Notes: a model not told the origin generated them from the sequence alone. DNA of 64,000 nucleotides from Actinacidiphila paucisporea (GCF_900142575.1 NZ_FRBI01000007.1:186001-250000); one strand, 5' to 3'; shown: positions 10,159 through 18,174, counted from the stretch's first letter. Translations and numbers: made by a program.

Positions 10159-11172
10159 TCACCCCTCCACCGCGGCGGCGGTGGCGAAACCACCGTCGAC
10201 CATCAGGTTCGCGACCGTCTCCAGCTCCGGCGGGTTGCCCGCGAGCCGCAGCAGGAAGGCGTCGATCGAGTCGCCGCACGGCAGCAGCAGTTCGGCGACC
10301 CGGTCCGCCGGGCTGTCCCAGTGGTCGCCGTCGCGCGCGTCGTCGTAGGCGCAGAACCACACCGAGCCCGCGCCCGCGCCCTTCACCCGCACCGCGAGCA
10401 GCCCGCCCTGGACGTAGCCGATCGCCAGGTAGTCCTTGGTGAGGTGGTCGCGCAGGCACTTGTTGACGTAGACCAGGTCATTGGCCGCCGCGGTGTCGCG
10501 GACGGTGAAGAACGGCTGGTCGATCAGCAGCCCCAACTCCGGGTCGAGCGCCACCCCGCGCGGCGCGCAGCCGCCCGCCGCTTTGAGGAAGGCCCGGTAG
10601 GAGCCCGGCAGCCGGTAGCCCAACTCCTCCTCGACGTCGCGCACCTGCGCCTCGCTGACCGCCACCGGGTCCTTGGGCAGCGCGAAATGCACCGGCCGGG
10701 TCTCCTGGAGCGGGCGGGTGCCGCGCTTGGCGGGGTCGGCGACGGACTCCGCGAGGCCGCCGTGGTGCCGCAGCAGCGCCTTGACCTCGGCGGGCACCAG
10801 TTCGAGCCGGCGGCCGCCCGCCACGTGGTGCCAGGTCCAGCCGTGCGGGGTGGCCACCGGCGGCAGGTTGCCCCACAACTCGTGGCCCGCGGCATGCAGC
10901 GCGGCATTCGCCGAGACGTAGTCGGTCAAACGCAGTTCGTCGATTCCGAAGCCCTCGGGGGGCTCGGCAATCTCGGCCGCGGCGCGGGCGTAGGGCGAGA
11001 AGTCGGGATGCCCCTCGTCGTCGATCCACACACCCTGCGGGTGGCGGCCGGCCCGGAGCGGATCCGGGAAGTGCACGACCTGCCCGGCGTAGGCCGCGTT
11101 CGGCGGCGCGGTCCGACCCCCCGCTCCGGGGTCGGGAGGCGCTGCCCCCAGCCCTTGCCGACCTGTCGTCAT
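10159..11172 (-). CDS. WHH-type HNH/EndoVII nuclease-like domain fused to SMI1/KNR4 (SUKH-1) domain
   Basis: 337 residues. The first about 145 residues carry the pattern of WHH-family nuclease toxins: GHPDFSPYA near residue 61, LRLTDYVSANAAL near 85, then TPHGWTWHHVAGG with WHH at 113-115, LELVP and RHHGG near 137. The His usually found after LVP (as in LVPxxLH) is Lys here (VPAEVK), so activity is uncertain. Residues about 165-325 are a SMI1/KNR4 SUKH domain (VRDVEEELGYRLPGSYRAFL). ATG start with AGGGGG nine bases upstream. It sits 7 bases before the deaminase/SUKH-4 gene, so the two are probably cotranscribed. No secretion signal. Confidence 0.72.
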   Translation of the reverse strand: MTTGRQGLGAAPPDPGAGGRTAPPNAAYAGQVVHFPDPLRAGRHPQGVWIDDEGHPDFSPYARAAAEIAEPPEGFGIDELRLTDYVSANAALHAAGHELWGNLPPVATPHGWTWHHVAGGRRLELVPAEVKALLRHHGGLAESVADPAKRGTRPLQETRPVHFALPKDPVAVSEAQVRDVEEELGYRLPGSYRAFLKAAGGCAPRGVALDPELGLLIDQPFFTVRDTAAANDLVYVNKCLRDHLTKDYLAIGYVQGGLLAVRVKGAGAGSVWFCAYDDARDGDHWDSPADRVAELLLPCGDSIDAFLLRLAGNPPELETVANLMVDGGFATAAAVEG

Positions 11173-11280
11173 GACTGCTGCCCCCTGGTGCGTACGGGTG
11201 ATGACGGACAGCCTAGGGCCTGAGGTCATCACCTGTCGCAAGTGCGCTGACCGGCAGTTGTGCCGGTCCGCACCGGCCCG

Positions 11281-12009
11281 TCAGTTGCCCTTGGCCGCGG
11301 TGCGGAGTTTGGCGACCTGCTTGACCGGGATCGTGCGGCGCAGCGTCGCCGGCTTGTGGTCGGTGCGCACCGTCTCGAAGGCCGCCGTCGTCTCGCCGGC
11401 CCTGATCACGGTCACCAGCACCTGGCCCGCGGCGCCCTTGGAGGTGTCGCCGATCGTGTACGACACCCGCTGGTCGCCGAGCCCGGGGTCGCCGGCCACG
11501 GATTTGACCTGGAAGTGCGTGGTCACCCCGCCGCGCGTCACCGCGTAGTCGTGGCAGACGGCGAGCGCCGCGGTCAGGTCGTCGAGGACCGCCTTCGCGT
11601 CGCCCACCTTGTACGAGGCGATGACGGTCAGCGAGATGGCCTTGGCGCCCTTGTCCGGGTCCGTGGTGTCGGTGACCATCGCGCCGGTGTAGACCTGCCG
11701 CGGGTGCTTGGGCCGGCTGGTCCACTGGTCGACCACCGGCTGGCAGGCCGGCACGTCGGCCTTCGCCGCGGCGCCCAGCAGCAGGTCCTTGCTGCCGGCC
11801 GGCAGCACCTGGACGTGCGGCACGTCGGAGGAGGTCAGCAGGGCCGACGTCAGCTTGGCGATGGGCACGGCGCCGGAAGCCACCGGGCCCGGCTTGTCGT
11901 CGCCGCCTCCGCCGCCGCAGCCGGTCGCGAGCGCGAGGGCGGGCAGCAGCGCGGCGGCGGCCACGGCCCGCCTACCGGTCAGTAGACGATGGTCTGCGCG
12001 TATCGGCAT
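11281..12009 (-). CDS. Secreted lipoprotein, paralogue of the next gene
   Basis: 242 residues. A lipoprotein signal peptide is plain: basic start, hydrophobic core about residues 13-28 and lipobox LATGC with Cys at about 31, followed by a Gly/Asp-rich linker. The remaining about 190 residues form one extracellular domain with two conserved Cys (ACQP and VCHD) and the element TSSDVPHVQVLP. The neighbour at 12166-12891 has the same layout (TDSDVPGWTIQP, VCQPL, GCTGF), so the two are tandem duplicates. The fold resembles extracellular sensor-type lipoprotein domains in actinobacteria, but I do not recognise a function. The ATG has AGGGGA upstream. Confidence 0.8.
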   Translation of the reverse strand: MPIRADHRLLTGRRAVAAAALLPALALATGCGGGGGDDKPGPVASGAVPIAKLTSALLTSSDVPHVQVLPAGSKDLLLGAAAKADVPACQPVVDQWTSRPKHPRQVYTGAMVTDTTDPDKGAKAISLTVIASYKVGDAKAVLDDLTAALAVCHDYAVTRGGVTTHFQVKSVAGDPGLGDQRVSYTIGDTSKGAAGQVLVTVIRAGETTAAFETVRTDHKPATLRRTIPVKQVAKLRTAAKGN

Positions 12010-12165
12010 CGATGCGATCCCCTGTGTCGTGTCCGTCCCCGGCGTCCCACGGGCGACGGCGTTCCCACGGGCGGCGGCCCGTTGCCGCGCGACTTTACGG
12101 CAACCGGGCCGCCCTCTCCGCTGTGGGGCTGCTCACAGGCCCTGCGGTCTTTCCTCCCGCTTCGC

Positions 12166-12891
12166 CTACTTCCTCGCCGCGAGCGCCGCCTTGAGCTTCT
12201 CGCTCTGCTTGCGCACCACGTCGATGGGCAGCGGGCCCGCGCCGCCGCTGGACTTCACCGACACGTACGCGGTCACCGTGTCGCCGGTCTGCACGACGGC
12301 CACCAGCGCCGCACCGGTCTTCTTGTCCGCGGCGTCGTTCATCTGATAGGAGACCGACTCGTCGCCGGTCGGCACCGCGGGGCCCTTGCTGACGGTGAAC
12401 GGCGTCTTCGTGCCCGTGCTGTCGGTCGCGGTGAAGCCCGTGCAGCCGGCGAGCGCGGTCTTGACCGACTCGATGACCTTCTTCGCGTCGCCCGGCGCGT
12501 GGCTGGCCACCAGCATCTGGTTGATCACCTCGGGCGTCGCGCCGCTGGTCGCCGTGGTCTTGGCGAAGGCGGCGCCGACGAAGGCCATCCGGTGGATCCT
12601 CGGATTGCTGCTGGTGATGTCGGCCAGCGGCTGGCAGACCGGCTTGTCCGCGGTCAGCCTGGAGGTGTCGGAGGAGTCGGCGGTCTGCGACGGCTGGATC
12701 GTCCAGCCGGGCACGTCGGAGTCCGTGACCAGGGCCTTGCTGAGCTGCGCGGTCGTCAGCGGCGCTTTGCCGCTGAGGATGGTCGACGTGCCGTCGGGGC
12801 CCTTCGTGGAGTCCGAGGAGGAGGAGCAGGCGGCGGCGAGCAGCAGCGCGGGGAGCGCGGCGGCGGCCAGACGGAGCCGGGTCTTGTGCAT
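12166..12891 (-). CDS. Secreted lipoprotein, paralogue of the adjacent lipoprotein
   Basis: 241 residues. Signal peptide with lipobox LLAAAC; Cys at about residue 22, then a Ser-rich linker. The mature domain shares with its neighbour the pattern AQLSKALVTDSDVPGW, CQPLADI, AFVGAAF and QTGDTVTAYVSVK. ATG at 12891 was chosen; an in-frame GTG three codons upstream (12900) is equally possible since the AGGGA lies only three bases from it. The two lipoproteins are encoded on the minus strand between the WHH/SUKH gene and the divergent YwqJ/SUKH-3 pair. Function unknown; a role linked to the surrounding toxin-type genes is only a possibility. Confidence 0.8.
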   Translation of the reverse strand: MHKTRLRLAAAALPALLLAAACSSSSDSTKGPDGTSTILSGKAPLTTAQLSKALVTDSDVPGWTIQPSQTADSSDTSRLTADKPVCQPLADITSSNPRIHRMAFVGAAFAKTTATSGATPEVINQMLVASHAPGDAKKVIESVKTALAGCTGFTATDSTGTKTPFTVSKGPAVPTGDESVSYQMNDAADKKTGAALVAVVQTGDTVTAYVSVKSSGGAGPLPIDVVRKQSEKLKAALAARK

Positions 12892-13327
12892 CGAGGTCAC
12901 ATTCCCTGGTTCGGCGGTGTGGGGGGGACCCGCGCGAGCGGGCCGACTGCCGATCCTCCCTGCCCGCGGTGCCCCGCGTCCATGCCGGGCCTGACGCTGT
13001 GCCCCGCCTGTGCGGGGCCCGCGGACGGCGGGTGGTCCGGTGCCGGTGTCCGCGACGCGGCAATGTACGCCGTGGACGCGTGGGCGCCGCTGTGTACGGA
13101 GCCGGCCCGCCTATGCGTTTACGCGCTTCGGATGTGCCGTTCATGTGTTCGCTGTGTACGCGCTGTGCCTGCTGTGTCGGCGTTCGGTCACCCGACGGTG
13201 ACATGGCCCACACACAATGGGCGCGGCGCCGCGTTCCGCTTCCCCATCGCGTGGCCCGTTTGGCACTCTGATCGACATACGGGGGATCGCCCGCCCCGGC
13301 GGGCGGACGGAGGGATGCACGTAAAAC
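12892..13327. promoter_or_regulatory. Divergent intergenic region with inverted repeats
   Basis: 436 bases between the lipoprotein (minus) and the deaminase gene (plus) with no convincing gene; composition is less GC-rich than neighbours around 13130-13280. It holds the inverted repeat GTCACC-CGAC-GGTGAC at 13187-13202 and, just after it, GCCCA-N7-TGGGC. Both lie about 100-140 bases before the deaminase start and are candidates for a regulator site. I could not fix a -35/-10 pair with confidence. Confidence 0.4.
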
Positions 13328-13837
13328 ATGACAACTCAACTGCCGCCGGCGGGAACCGCCGACCCCAGGCTGAACTGGAGCGCGCCCAGGCACCGGGAGG
13401 GGCCGCCGCCGCTGCGCCACCGCAGGGACGGCATCCTGCCCGCGGTCGCCGCCGCACTGTCCATCCGCGACGAGGTGCTGACCTGCACCGGAGCCAAGGG
13501 CGACCAGCCGCCCGTCCTGCACCCGATCGTGCAGGAGTTCCTCGACGCGCTGCCCACCGTCCAGCGGGAGCGCTTCACCGGCCGGTGCGCGGAGCCGGTG
13601 CTCATTTCACGCCATCTGGCCGCGGTCGAGGCGCAGCGGAGCAAGCGGGCCTCGCGCCGCCCCCTGACCCAGGGCGAGGCCCGCAAGGCGCTGCGCGGAG
13701 CGAAGCTGACGGCCCGCCGTATACGCGAGGACGGCGACCCCGCGCACGGCGCGTACGCGCCGCCGTGCCGCTCCTGCGGACCGCTGCTCGCGCACTTCGG
13801 CGTGCGGGCCGTCGACCCGTCGGCAGAGGGGGAATGA
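13328..13837 (+). CDS. YwqJ-like nucleic acid deaminase
   Basis: 169 residues, cytosolic. The protein matches the YwqJ deaminase family of the polymorphic-toxin deaminases: VLHPIVQEFLDALP near residue 64, the zinc and proton-shuttle motif GRCAEPVLISR with CAE at 87-89, IREDGDPAHGAYA near 132, and PPCRSC with the two zinc cysteines in PCRSC at 146-150. All catalytic residues expected for a cytidine-deaminase fold are present. It lacks the long N-terminal secretion/repeat stalk usual for exported polymorphic toxins. The last four bases overlap the SUKH-3 gene (ATGA), a typical toxin-immunity arrangement. ATG start with AGGGA 12 bases upstream. Substrate (DNA, RNA or nucleotide) unknown. Confidence 0.8.
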   Translation: MTTQLPPAGTADPRLNWSAPRHREGPPPLRHRRDGILPAVAAALSIRDEVLTCTGAKGDQPPVLHPIVQEFLDALPTVQRERFTGRCAEPVLISRHLAAVEAQRSKRASRRPLTQGEARKALRGAKLTARRIREDGDPAHGAYAPPCRSCGPLLAHFGVRAVDPSAEGE

Positions 13838-14337
13838 AGACCCCGATGGCAGTCAGTGTGCGTTTCCCGGCCGGCGTCGACGCGGCCCTGCGGGCCGGCG
13901 GCTGGGAGCCCGGCCGCTGGGACATCAAGCAGGCCGAGGAGTGGGCCGACCTGCTGCGCGACCATGTCTCACCCGGCGGGCACCGGCACGCCGTCTTCCC
14001 GGCCGCCGTCGAGGCGTGGGCCGAATTCGGCGGGCTCGCCTACCCTCCCGCCTCCGGTCCCGGCCGGCAGGTCGCGCCCAGCGCGGTCACCGTCGACCCG
14101 CTGGTGGGCCTGCACATGGCGCGGACGTTCGCCGACCTCGGCCGGGCGCTGGAGACCGAGGTCAGCCCGCTCGGTGAGGAGCCCGGCTCCGGCGCCCTGC
14201 TGGCCATCGACGCCGAGGGCCGGGTCTACGGCATCGACCACGCGGGCGACTGGTACGCCGGCCCCGACATCGACCTCGCGCTGGCCACCCTGATCGGCGG
14301 CGGCCGTACCGTACGGCTCACCCTCACCGCCGGCTGA
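13834..14337 (+). CDS. SUKH-3 family immunity-type protein
   Basis: 167 residues. It fits the SUKH-3 pattern: GWEPGRW near residue 23, AEEWADLL, FPAAVEAWAEFGGL near 56, LGRALETEVSPLGEE and LLAIDAEGRVYGIDHAGDWYAG near 120-140. SUKH proteins bind and neutralise diverse nuclease and deaminase toxins. The ATG lies inside the stop of the YwqJ deaminase gene (ATGA overlap) behind AGAGGGGGA, so translation is coupled and the natural inference is that it is the cognate immunity protein. No signal peptide. The gene ends a two-gene unit. Confidence 0.82.
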   Translation: MKTPMAVSVRFPAGVDAALRAGGWEPGRWDIKQAEEWADLLRDHVSPGGHRHAVFPAAVEAWAEFGGLAYPPASGPGRQVAPSAVTVDPLVGLHMARTFADLGRALETEVSPLGEEPGSGALLAIDAEGRVYGIDHAGDWYAGPDIDLALATLIGGGRTVRLTLTAG

Positions 14338-14409
14338 GCCGCCCCCGCACCTGCGCTGAGCTGGGCCGCGACCCCTGCCCCTTACTCCGGTACGCCCTGA
14401 CGCCGGTCG

Positions 14410-14422
14410 TCCCCTAAGGGGA
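14410..14422. promoter_or_regulatory. Palindrome TCCCCT-A-AGGGGA upstream of ABC transporter
   Basis: Perfect 13-base palindrome with 6-base arms about 210 bases before the ATP-binding protein start, within a 296-base intergenic stretch. It is too short for a terminator and has no U-tract, so an operator is likelier. The regulator is unknown; there is no regulator gene next to the transporter. Confidence 0.35.
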
Positions 14423-14633
14423 GGCACCTACTTGGGGCGGGCCCAGGTTCGTACCGGCGGATGACGTTCGGGCCTTATGCGCTCCCTACGGTCATAGAGC
14501 GGGGTGGGGATAGCCCCACCAGCAAGACGGAGACCTTCCCCATCGCCCCGCCCGGCCGGCTCCAGCAGGCTGGTGCACACAGCAGAGCCCGATCCACGAC
14601 GACACATCTGACGCACACGACACAGGAGACACA

Positions 14634-15422
14634 GTGACAACGGCAGTAACGATTCCCAAGTCCGGGGGCAACGGAGAACGTTCGGCTGTTGCCGCTGCGG
14701 GGCGCTCCGTGACGAAGTCGTACGGCGCGGGTGAGACCAAGGTCGTCGCGCTGGACGCGGTCGACGTCGACATCGCCCGCGGCCGCTTCACCGCGATCAT
14801 GGGCCCCTCCGGCTCCGGCAAGTCCACGCTCATGCACTGCCTCGCCGGACTCGACACGGTCACCGAGGGTCGTATCTGGGTCGGCGACAGCGAGATCACC
14901 GGCATGAAGGACAAGAAGCTCACCCAGCTGCGCCGCGACAAGATCGGCTTCATCTTCCAGTCCTTCAACCTGCTCCCGACCCTCAACGCGGCGGAGAACA
15001 TCACGCTGCCGATGGACATCGCCGGCCGCAAGGTCGACCGCGAGTGGTTCGACCGGGTCGTGGAGACCGTCGGCCTGGCCGGCCGGCTCAAGCACCGCCC
15101 GACCCAGCTCTCCGGCGGCCAGCAGCAGCGCGTGGCCGTCGCCCGCGCCCTGGCCGCACGCCCCGAGATCATCTTCGGCGACGAGCCGACCGGAAACCTC
15201 GACTCGCGGGCCGGCGCCGAAGTGCTCGGCTTCCTGCGCCGCTCGGTCGACGAACTCGGCCAGACCATCGTCATGGTCACCCACGACCCGGTCGCCGCCT
15301 CCTACGCCGACCGCGTCCTCTACCTGGCCGACGGCCGGATCGTGGACGAGATGGCCAACCCGACCGCCGAGTCCGTCCTCGAGCGCATGAAGTCCTTCGA
15401 CGGCCGCGGGAGGACCTCGTGA
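14634..15422 (+). CDS. ABC transporter ATP-binding protein, MacB/LolD type
   Basis: 262 residues. Complete ABC ATPase: Walker A GPSGSGKST near residue 57, Q-loop FIFQSFNLLPTL, signature LSGGQQQRVAVARAL near 160, Walker B IIFGDEPTGNLD, and the switch His in MVTHDP. Spacing and the NLLPTL element fit the MacB/LolD/FtsE class that powers FtsX-type permeases without moving substrate through a channel. GTG start with AGGAGACACA. Its stop overlaps the permease start (GTGA), so the two are coupled. Substrate class may be antimicrobial peptide resistance, lipoprotein or envelope stress functions; not determinable here. Confidence 0.93.
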   Translation: MTTAVTIPKSGGNGERSAVAAAGRSVTKSYGAGETKVVALDAVDVDIARGRFTAIMGPSGSGKSTLMHCLAGLDTVTEGRIWVGDSEITGMKDKKLTQLRRDKIGFIFQSFNLLPTLNAAENITLPMDIAGRKVDREWFDRVVETVGLAGRLKHRPTQLSGGQQQRVAVARALAARPEIIFGDEPTGNLDSRAGAEVLGFLRRSVDELGQTIVMVTHDPVAASYADRVLYLADGRIVDEMANPTAESVLERMKSFDGRGRTS

Positions 15423-17989
15423 CCGTCCTGAAGACCTCGGTGCGCAACTTCTTCGCGCACAAGGGCCGGATGGCCCTCTCGGCGATCGCCGTCATGCTCT
15501 CGGTGGCCTTCGTCTGCGGCACCCTGGTGTTCACCGACACCATGACCGCCACCTTCGACAAGCTCTTCGGCTCCACCGCCTCCGACGTCACCATCAGCGC
15601 CAAGAAGGTCGACGACCGGCAGGCCACCGGCATGCCGGACGCCGTGCCCGCCTCGCTCCAGCAGAAGCTGGAGAAGGTGGCGGGCGTCGCGAAGTCCGAC
15701 CCCGACGTCACCAGCGACGACGTCACGGTCGCCGACGCGCACAACGACAAGATCAGCCCGTCGTCCGGCGCCCCGACCATCGTCAGCAACTGGGACCCGA
15801 CGGAGACCAAGGCCGTGGAGATCTCCTCCGGCCACATCCCGCAGGGCTCCGACCAGGCGGTCCTCGACGCCGACACCGCCAAGAAGCACGACCTGAAGAT
15901 CGGCGACACGCTGCGGGTCATCGCGGCCCCCGGCGACTTCAAGGTCACCATCTCCGGCATCGCGACCTTCAAGACCACCAACCCGGGCGCGGCCGTCGTC
16001 TACATCGACACCGCCACCGCCCAGGCCAAACTGCTCGGCAACACGTCGGAATACACCGGCTTCGGCCTCACCGCCACCGCCGGCACCACCGACGACCAGC
16101 TCAAGCAGAACGTCAAGGCGGCCATCGGCAGCGGCTACACCATCGACACCGCGGCCGAGACCAAGAAGAAGGACCAGGACGACCTCGGCGGCTTCCTGAA
16201 CTTCATGAAGTACGCGATGCTCGGCTTCGCCGGGATCGCCGTCCTGGTCGGCATCTTCCTGATCGTCAACACCTTCTCCATGCTGGTCGCCCAGCGCACC
16301 CGGGAGATCGGGCTGATGCGGGCGCTCGGCTCCAGCCGCCGCCAGGTCAACAGATCGGTGCTGATCGAGGCGGTGCTGCTCGGCGTCACCGGCTCGGTGC
16401 TCGGCATCGGCGGCGGCATCGGACTGGCCATCGGGCTGATGAACCTGATGGGCAAGGTCGGGATGAAGCTCGACACCTCCGAGCTGACCATCAAGGCCAT
16501 CACCCCGATCATCGGCCTGGCCATCGGCGTCATCGTCACGGTGGTCTCGGCCTACATCCCGGCCCGCCGGGCGGGCAAGATCTCCCCGATGGCCGCACTG
16601 CGGGACGCCGGCACCCCGGCCGACGGCAGGGCCGGACGGATCCGCGCCGCGATCGGCATCCTGGTCTGCGCGGCCGGCGCGCTGGCCCTGATCGGCGCGG
16701 GACAGGCCGACAAGGCCTCCTCCGGCGGCGGCCTGCTGGGCCTTGGCGTGCTGCTCACCCTGGTCGGCTTCGTCATCGTCGGCCCGCTGCTCGCCGGCGT
16801 GATCGTCCGCGCGGTGAGCGCGGTCGTGCTGCGCTTCTTCGGCCCGATGGGACGCCTCGCCGAGCGCAACGCGCTGCGCAACCCGCGGCGTACCGGCGCC
16901 ACCGCCTCCGCGCTGATGATCGGCCTGGCCCTGGTGGCCGGCATGTCGGTGGTCGGCTCGTCCATGGTGGCCTCCGCCAACGACCAGCTCGACAAGTCGG
17001 TCGGCGCGGACTTCATCGTCCAGGTCGGCAACAACGGCAACCAGACCCTCACCCCGGCCGCCGAGAAGGCGCTCACCTCGACCACGGACATTGAGCACTT
17101 CACCCACTACACCGTCGTCAACGCCAAACTCACGCTGCCGTCCGGCGGCACCGTCAAGACCAACCTGAGCGCGGCCGACCCGACCTACCCGCAGGACCTG
17201 CAGCTCAAGACCGTCCAGGGCAAGCTCGCCGACGCCTACGGCAAGGACGCGATGTCCGTGCCCGAGGGCTTCGCCAAGGACCACAAGGTCAAGCTCGGCG
17301 ACGAGCTGACCGTGCTCATGACCGGCGGCAGGGCCGCCCACCTCAAGGTCGCCGCGATCACCAGCGACGACACCAGCATCGAGCACGGGTCGATGTTCAC
17401 GAACATCGCGACCGCCCGCAGCTACCTGCCCGCGGACAAGATGCCCGGCGACTTCATGATGTTCGCCAAGGCGGTGGACGGTAAGGAGAAGCAGGCCTAC
17501 GCCTCGCTCAAGGCGTCCGTCAAGGCCTACCCGCAGATCGACGTCCGCGACCAGGCCGACTACAAGGACCTGATCCAGAGCCAGGTCAACCAGCTGCTCT
17601 ACATGATCTACGCGCTGCTCGGCCTCGCGATCATCGTCGCCATCCTGGGCGTGGTGAACACCCTGGCGCTGTCGGTGGTCGAACGCACCCGGGAGATCGG
17701 CCTCATGCGGGCCATCGGCACCTCGCGGCGGCAGCTGCGCCGGATGATCCGCCTGGAGTCGGTCGTCATCGCGCTCTTCGGCGCCCTGGTGGGACTGGGC
17801 CTCGGCCTCGGCTGGGGCGCCACCGGCCAGCGGGTCCTGGCCTCCCAGGGCCTGGGCATCCTGCAGATCCCCTGGACGACGATCGTGGTCGTCTTCATCG
17901 GCTCCGCGGTGGTCGGCCTGCTCGCCGCCCTCCTCCCGGCCTTCCGGGCGGGCCGCATGAACGTGCTGAACGCCATCGCGACGGACTAG
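15419..17989 (+). CDS. FtsX-like ABC transporter permease with two FtsX domains
   Basis: 856 residues. An N-terminal membrane helix (about residues 18-38) leads into a large extracellular MacB-type periplasmic-core domain, then three helices around 265-400 (FtsX domain 1, with RTREIGLMRALGSSRRQV), two or so helices around 405-480, a second extracellular domain about 510-720, and three C-terminal helices (FtsX domain 2, with ERTREIGLMRAIGTSRRQL). The duplicated REIGLMRA loop is the ATPase-coupling helix of this family. Translationally coupled to the ATP-binding protein. Followed by two strong hairpins. Confidence 0.93.
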   Translation: MTVLKTSVRNFFAHKGRMALSAIAVMLSVAFVCGTLVFTDTMTATFDKLFGSTASDVTISAKKVDDRQATGMPDAVPASLQQKLEKVAGVAKSDPDVTSDDVTVADAHNDKISPSSGAPTIVSNWDPTETKAVEISSGHIPQGSDQAVLDADTAKKHDLKIGDTLRVIAAPGDFKVTISGIATFKTTNPGAAVVYIDTATAQAKLLGNTSEYTGFGLTATAGTTDDQLKQNVKAAIGSGYTIDTAAETKKKDQDDLGGFLNFMKYAMLGFAGIAVLVGIFLIVNTFSMLVAQRTREIGLMRALGSSRRQVNRSVLIEAVLLGVTGSVLGIGGGIGLAIGLMNLMGKVGMKLDTSELTIKAITPIIGLAIGVIVTVVSAYIPARRAGKISPMAALRDAGTPADGRAGRIRAAIGILVCAAGALALIGAGQADKASSGGGLLGLGVLLTLVGFVIVGPLLAGVIVRAVSAVVLRFFGPMGRLAERNALRNPRRTGATASALMIGLALVAGMSVVGSSMVASANDQLDKSVGADFIVQVGNNGNQTLTPAAEKALTSTTDIEHFTHYTVVNAKLTLPSGGTVKTNLSAADPTYPQDLQLKTVQGKLADAYGKDAMSVPEGFAKDHKVKLGDELTVLMTGGRAAHLKVAAITSDDTSIEHGSMFTNIATARSYLPADKMPGDFMMFAKAVDGKEKQAYASLKASVKAYPQIDVRDQADYKDLIQSQVNQLLYMIYALLGLAIIVAILGVVNTLALSVVERTREIGLMRAIGTSRRQLRRMIRLESVVIALFGALVGLGLGLGWGATGQRVLASQGLGILQIPWTTIVVVFIGSAVVGLLAALLPAFRAGRMNVLNAIATD

Positions 17990-18017
17990 CGCCGCCGCCC
18001 AGCACCCCGCCACCCCC

Positions 18018-18050
18018 GCACCCCCGTGCCCCGCCAGGGCGCGGGGGTGC
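18018..18050 (+). terminator. Hairpin downstream of the ABC permease
   Basis: Arms 18018-18031 and 18037-18050 (GCACCCCCGTGCCC and its complement) pair over 14 bases with one G-U wobble and a 5-base loop. It lies 28 bases after the permease stop with no U-tract, as is common in high-GC actinobacteria. Confidence 0.7.
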
Positions 18051-18076
18051 CCGTGCCATGCGGGCCGCGCGCCCGC

Positions 18077-18119
18077 CCGCCGGACCGGCGCATGGAGCTG
18101 CCTTGCGCCGGTCCGGCGG
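18077..18119. terminator. Second, perfect 16-bp hairpin upstream of mfd
   Basis: Arms 18077-18092 and 18104-18119 (CCGCCGGACCGGCGCA and exact complement) with an 11-base loop. Tandem to the preceding hairpin, it probably gives tight insulation of mfd from the ABC operon; a candidate mfd -10 (TACGCT, 18140-18145) follows directly. Confidence 0.6.
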
Positions 18120-18139
18120 TGAACCCGGGCCGGAGGCCG

Positions 18140-18174
18140 TACGCTGGAGAGACCCCCGGCCCGTGACACGTGTC
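18140..18174 (+). promoter_or_regulatory. Putative mfd promoter -10 and palindrome GACACGTGTC
   Basis: TACGCT at 18140-18145 is a plausible -10 with a leader of about 95 bases. The perfect 10-base palindrome GACACGTGTC at 18165-18174 lies in the early leader and could be a regulator site. No LexA-type box was seen. Confidence 0.35.

Noticed and set aside
12969-13271. Short Cys-rich open frame in the lipoprotein/deaminase intergenic region
   Set aside because: No ribosome site, no recognisable protein pattern, and the region fits a divergent promoter with inverted repeats.
7461-14337. Type VI or VII secretion, RHS or PT-VENN exported toxin island
   Set aside because: No signal peptides on the toxin-type proteins, no large repeat stalk and no secretion genes in the block.
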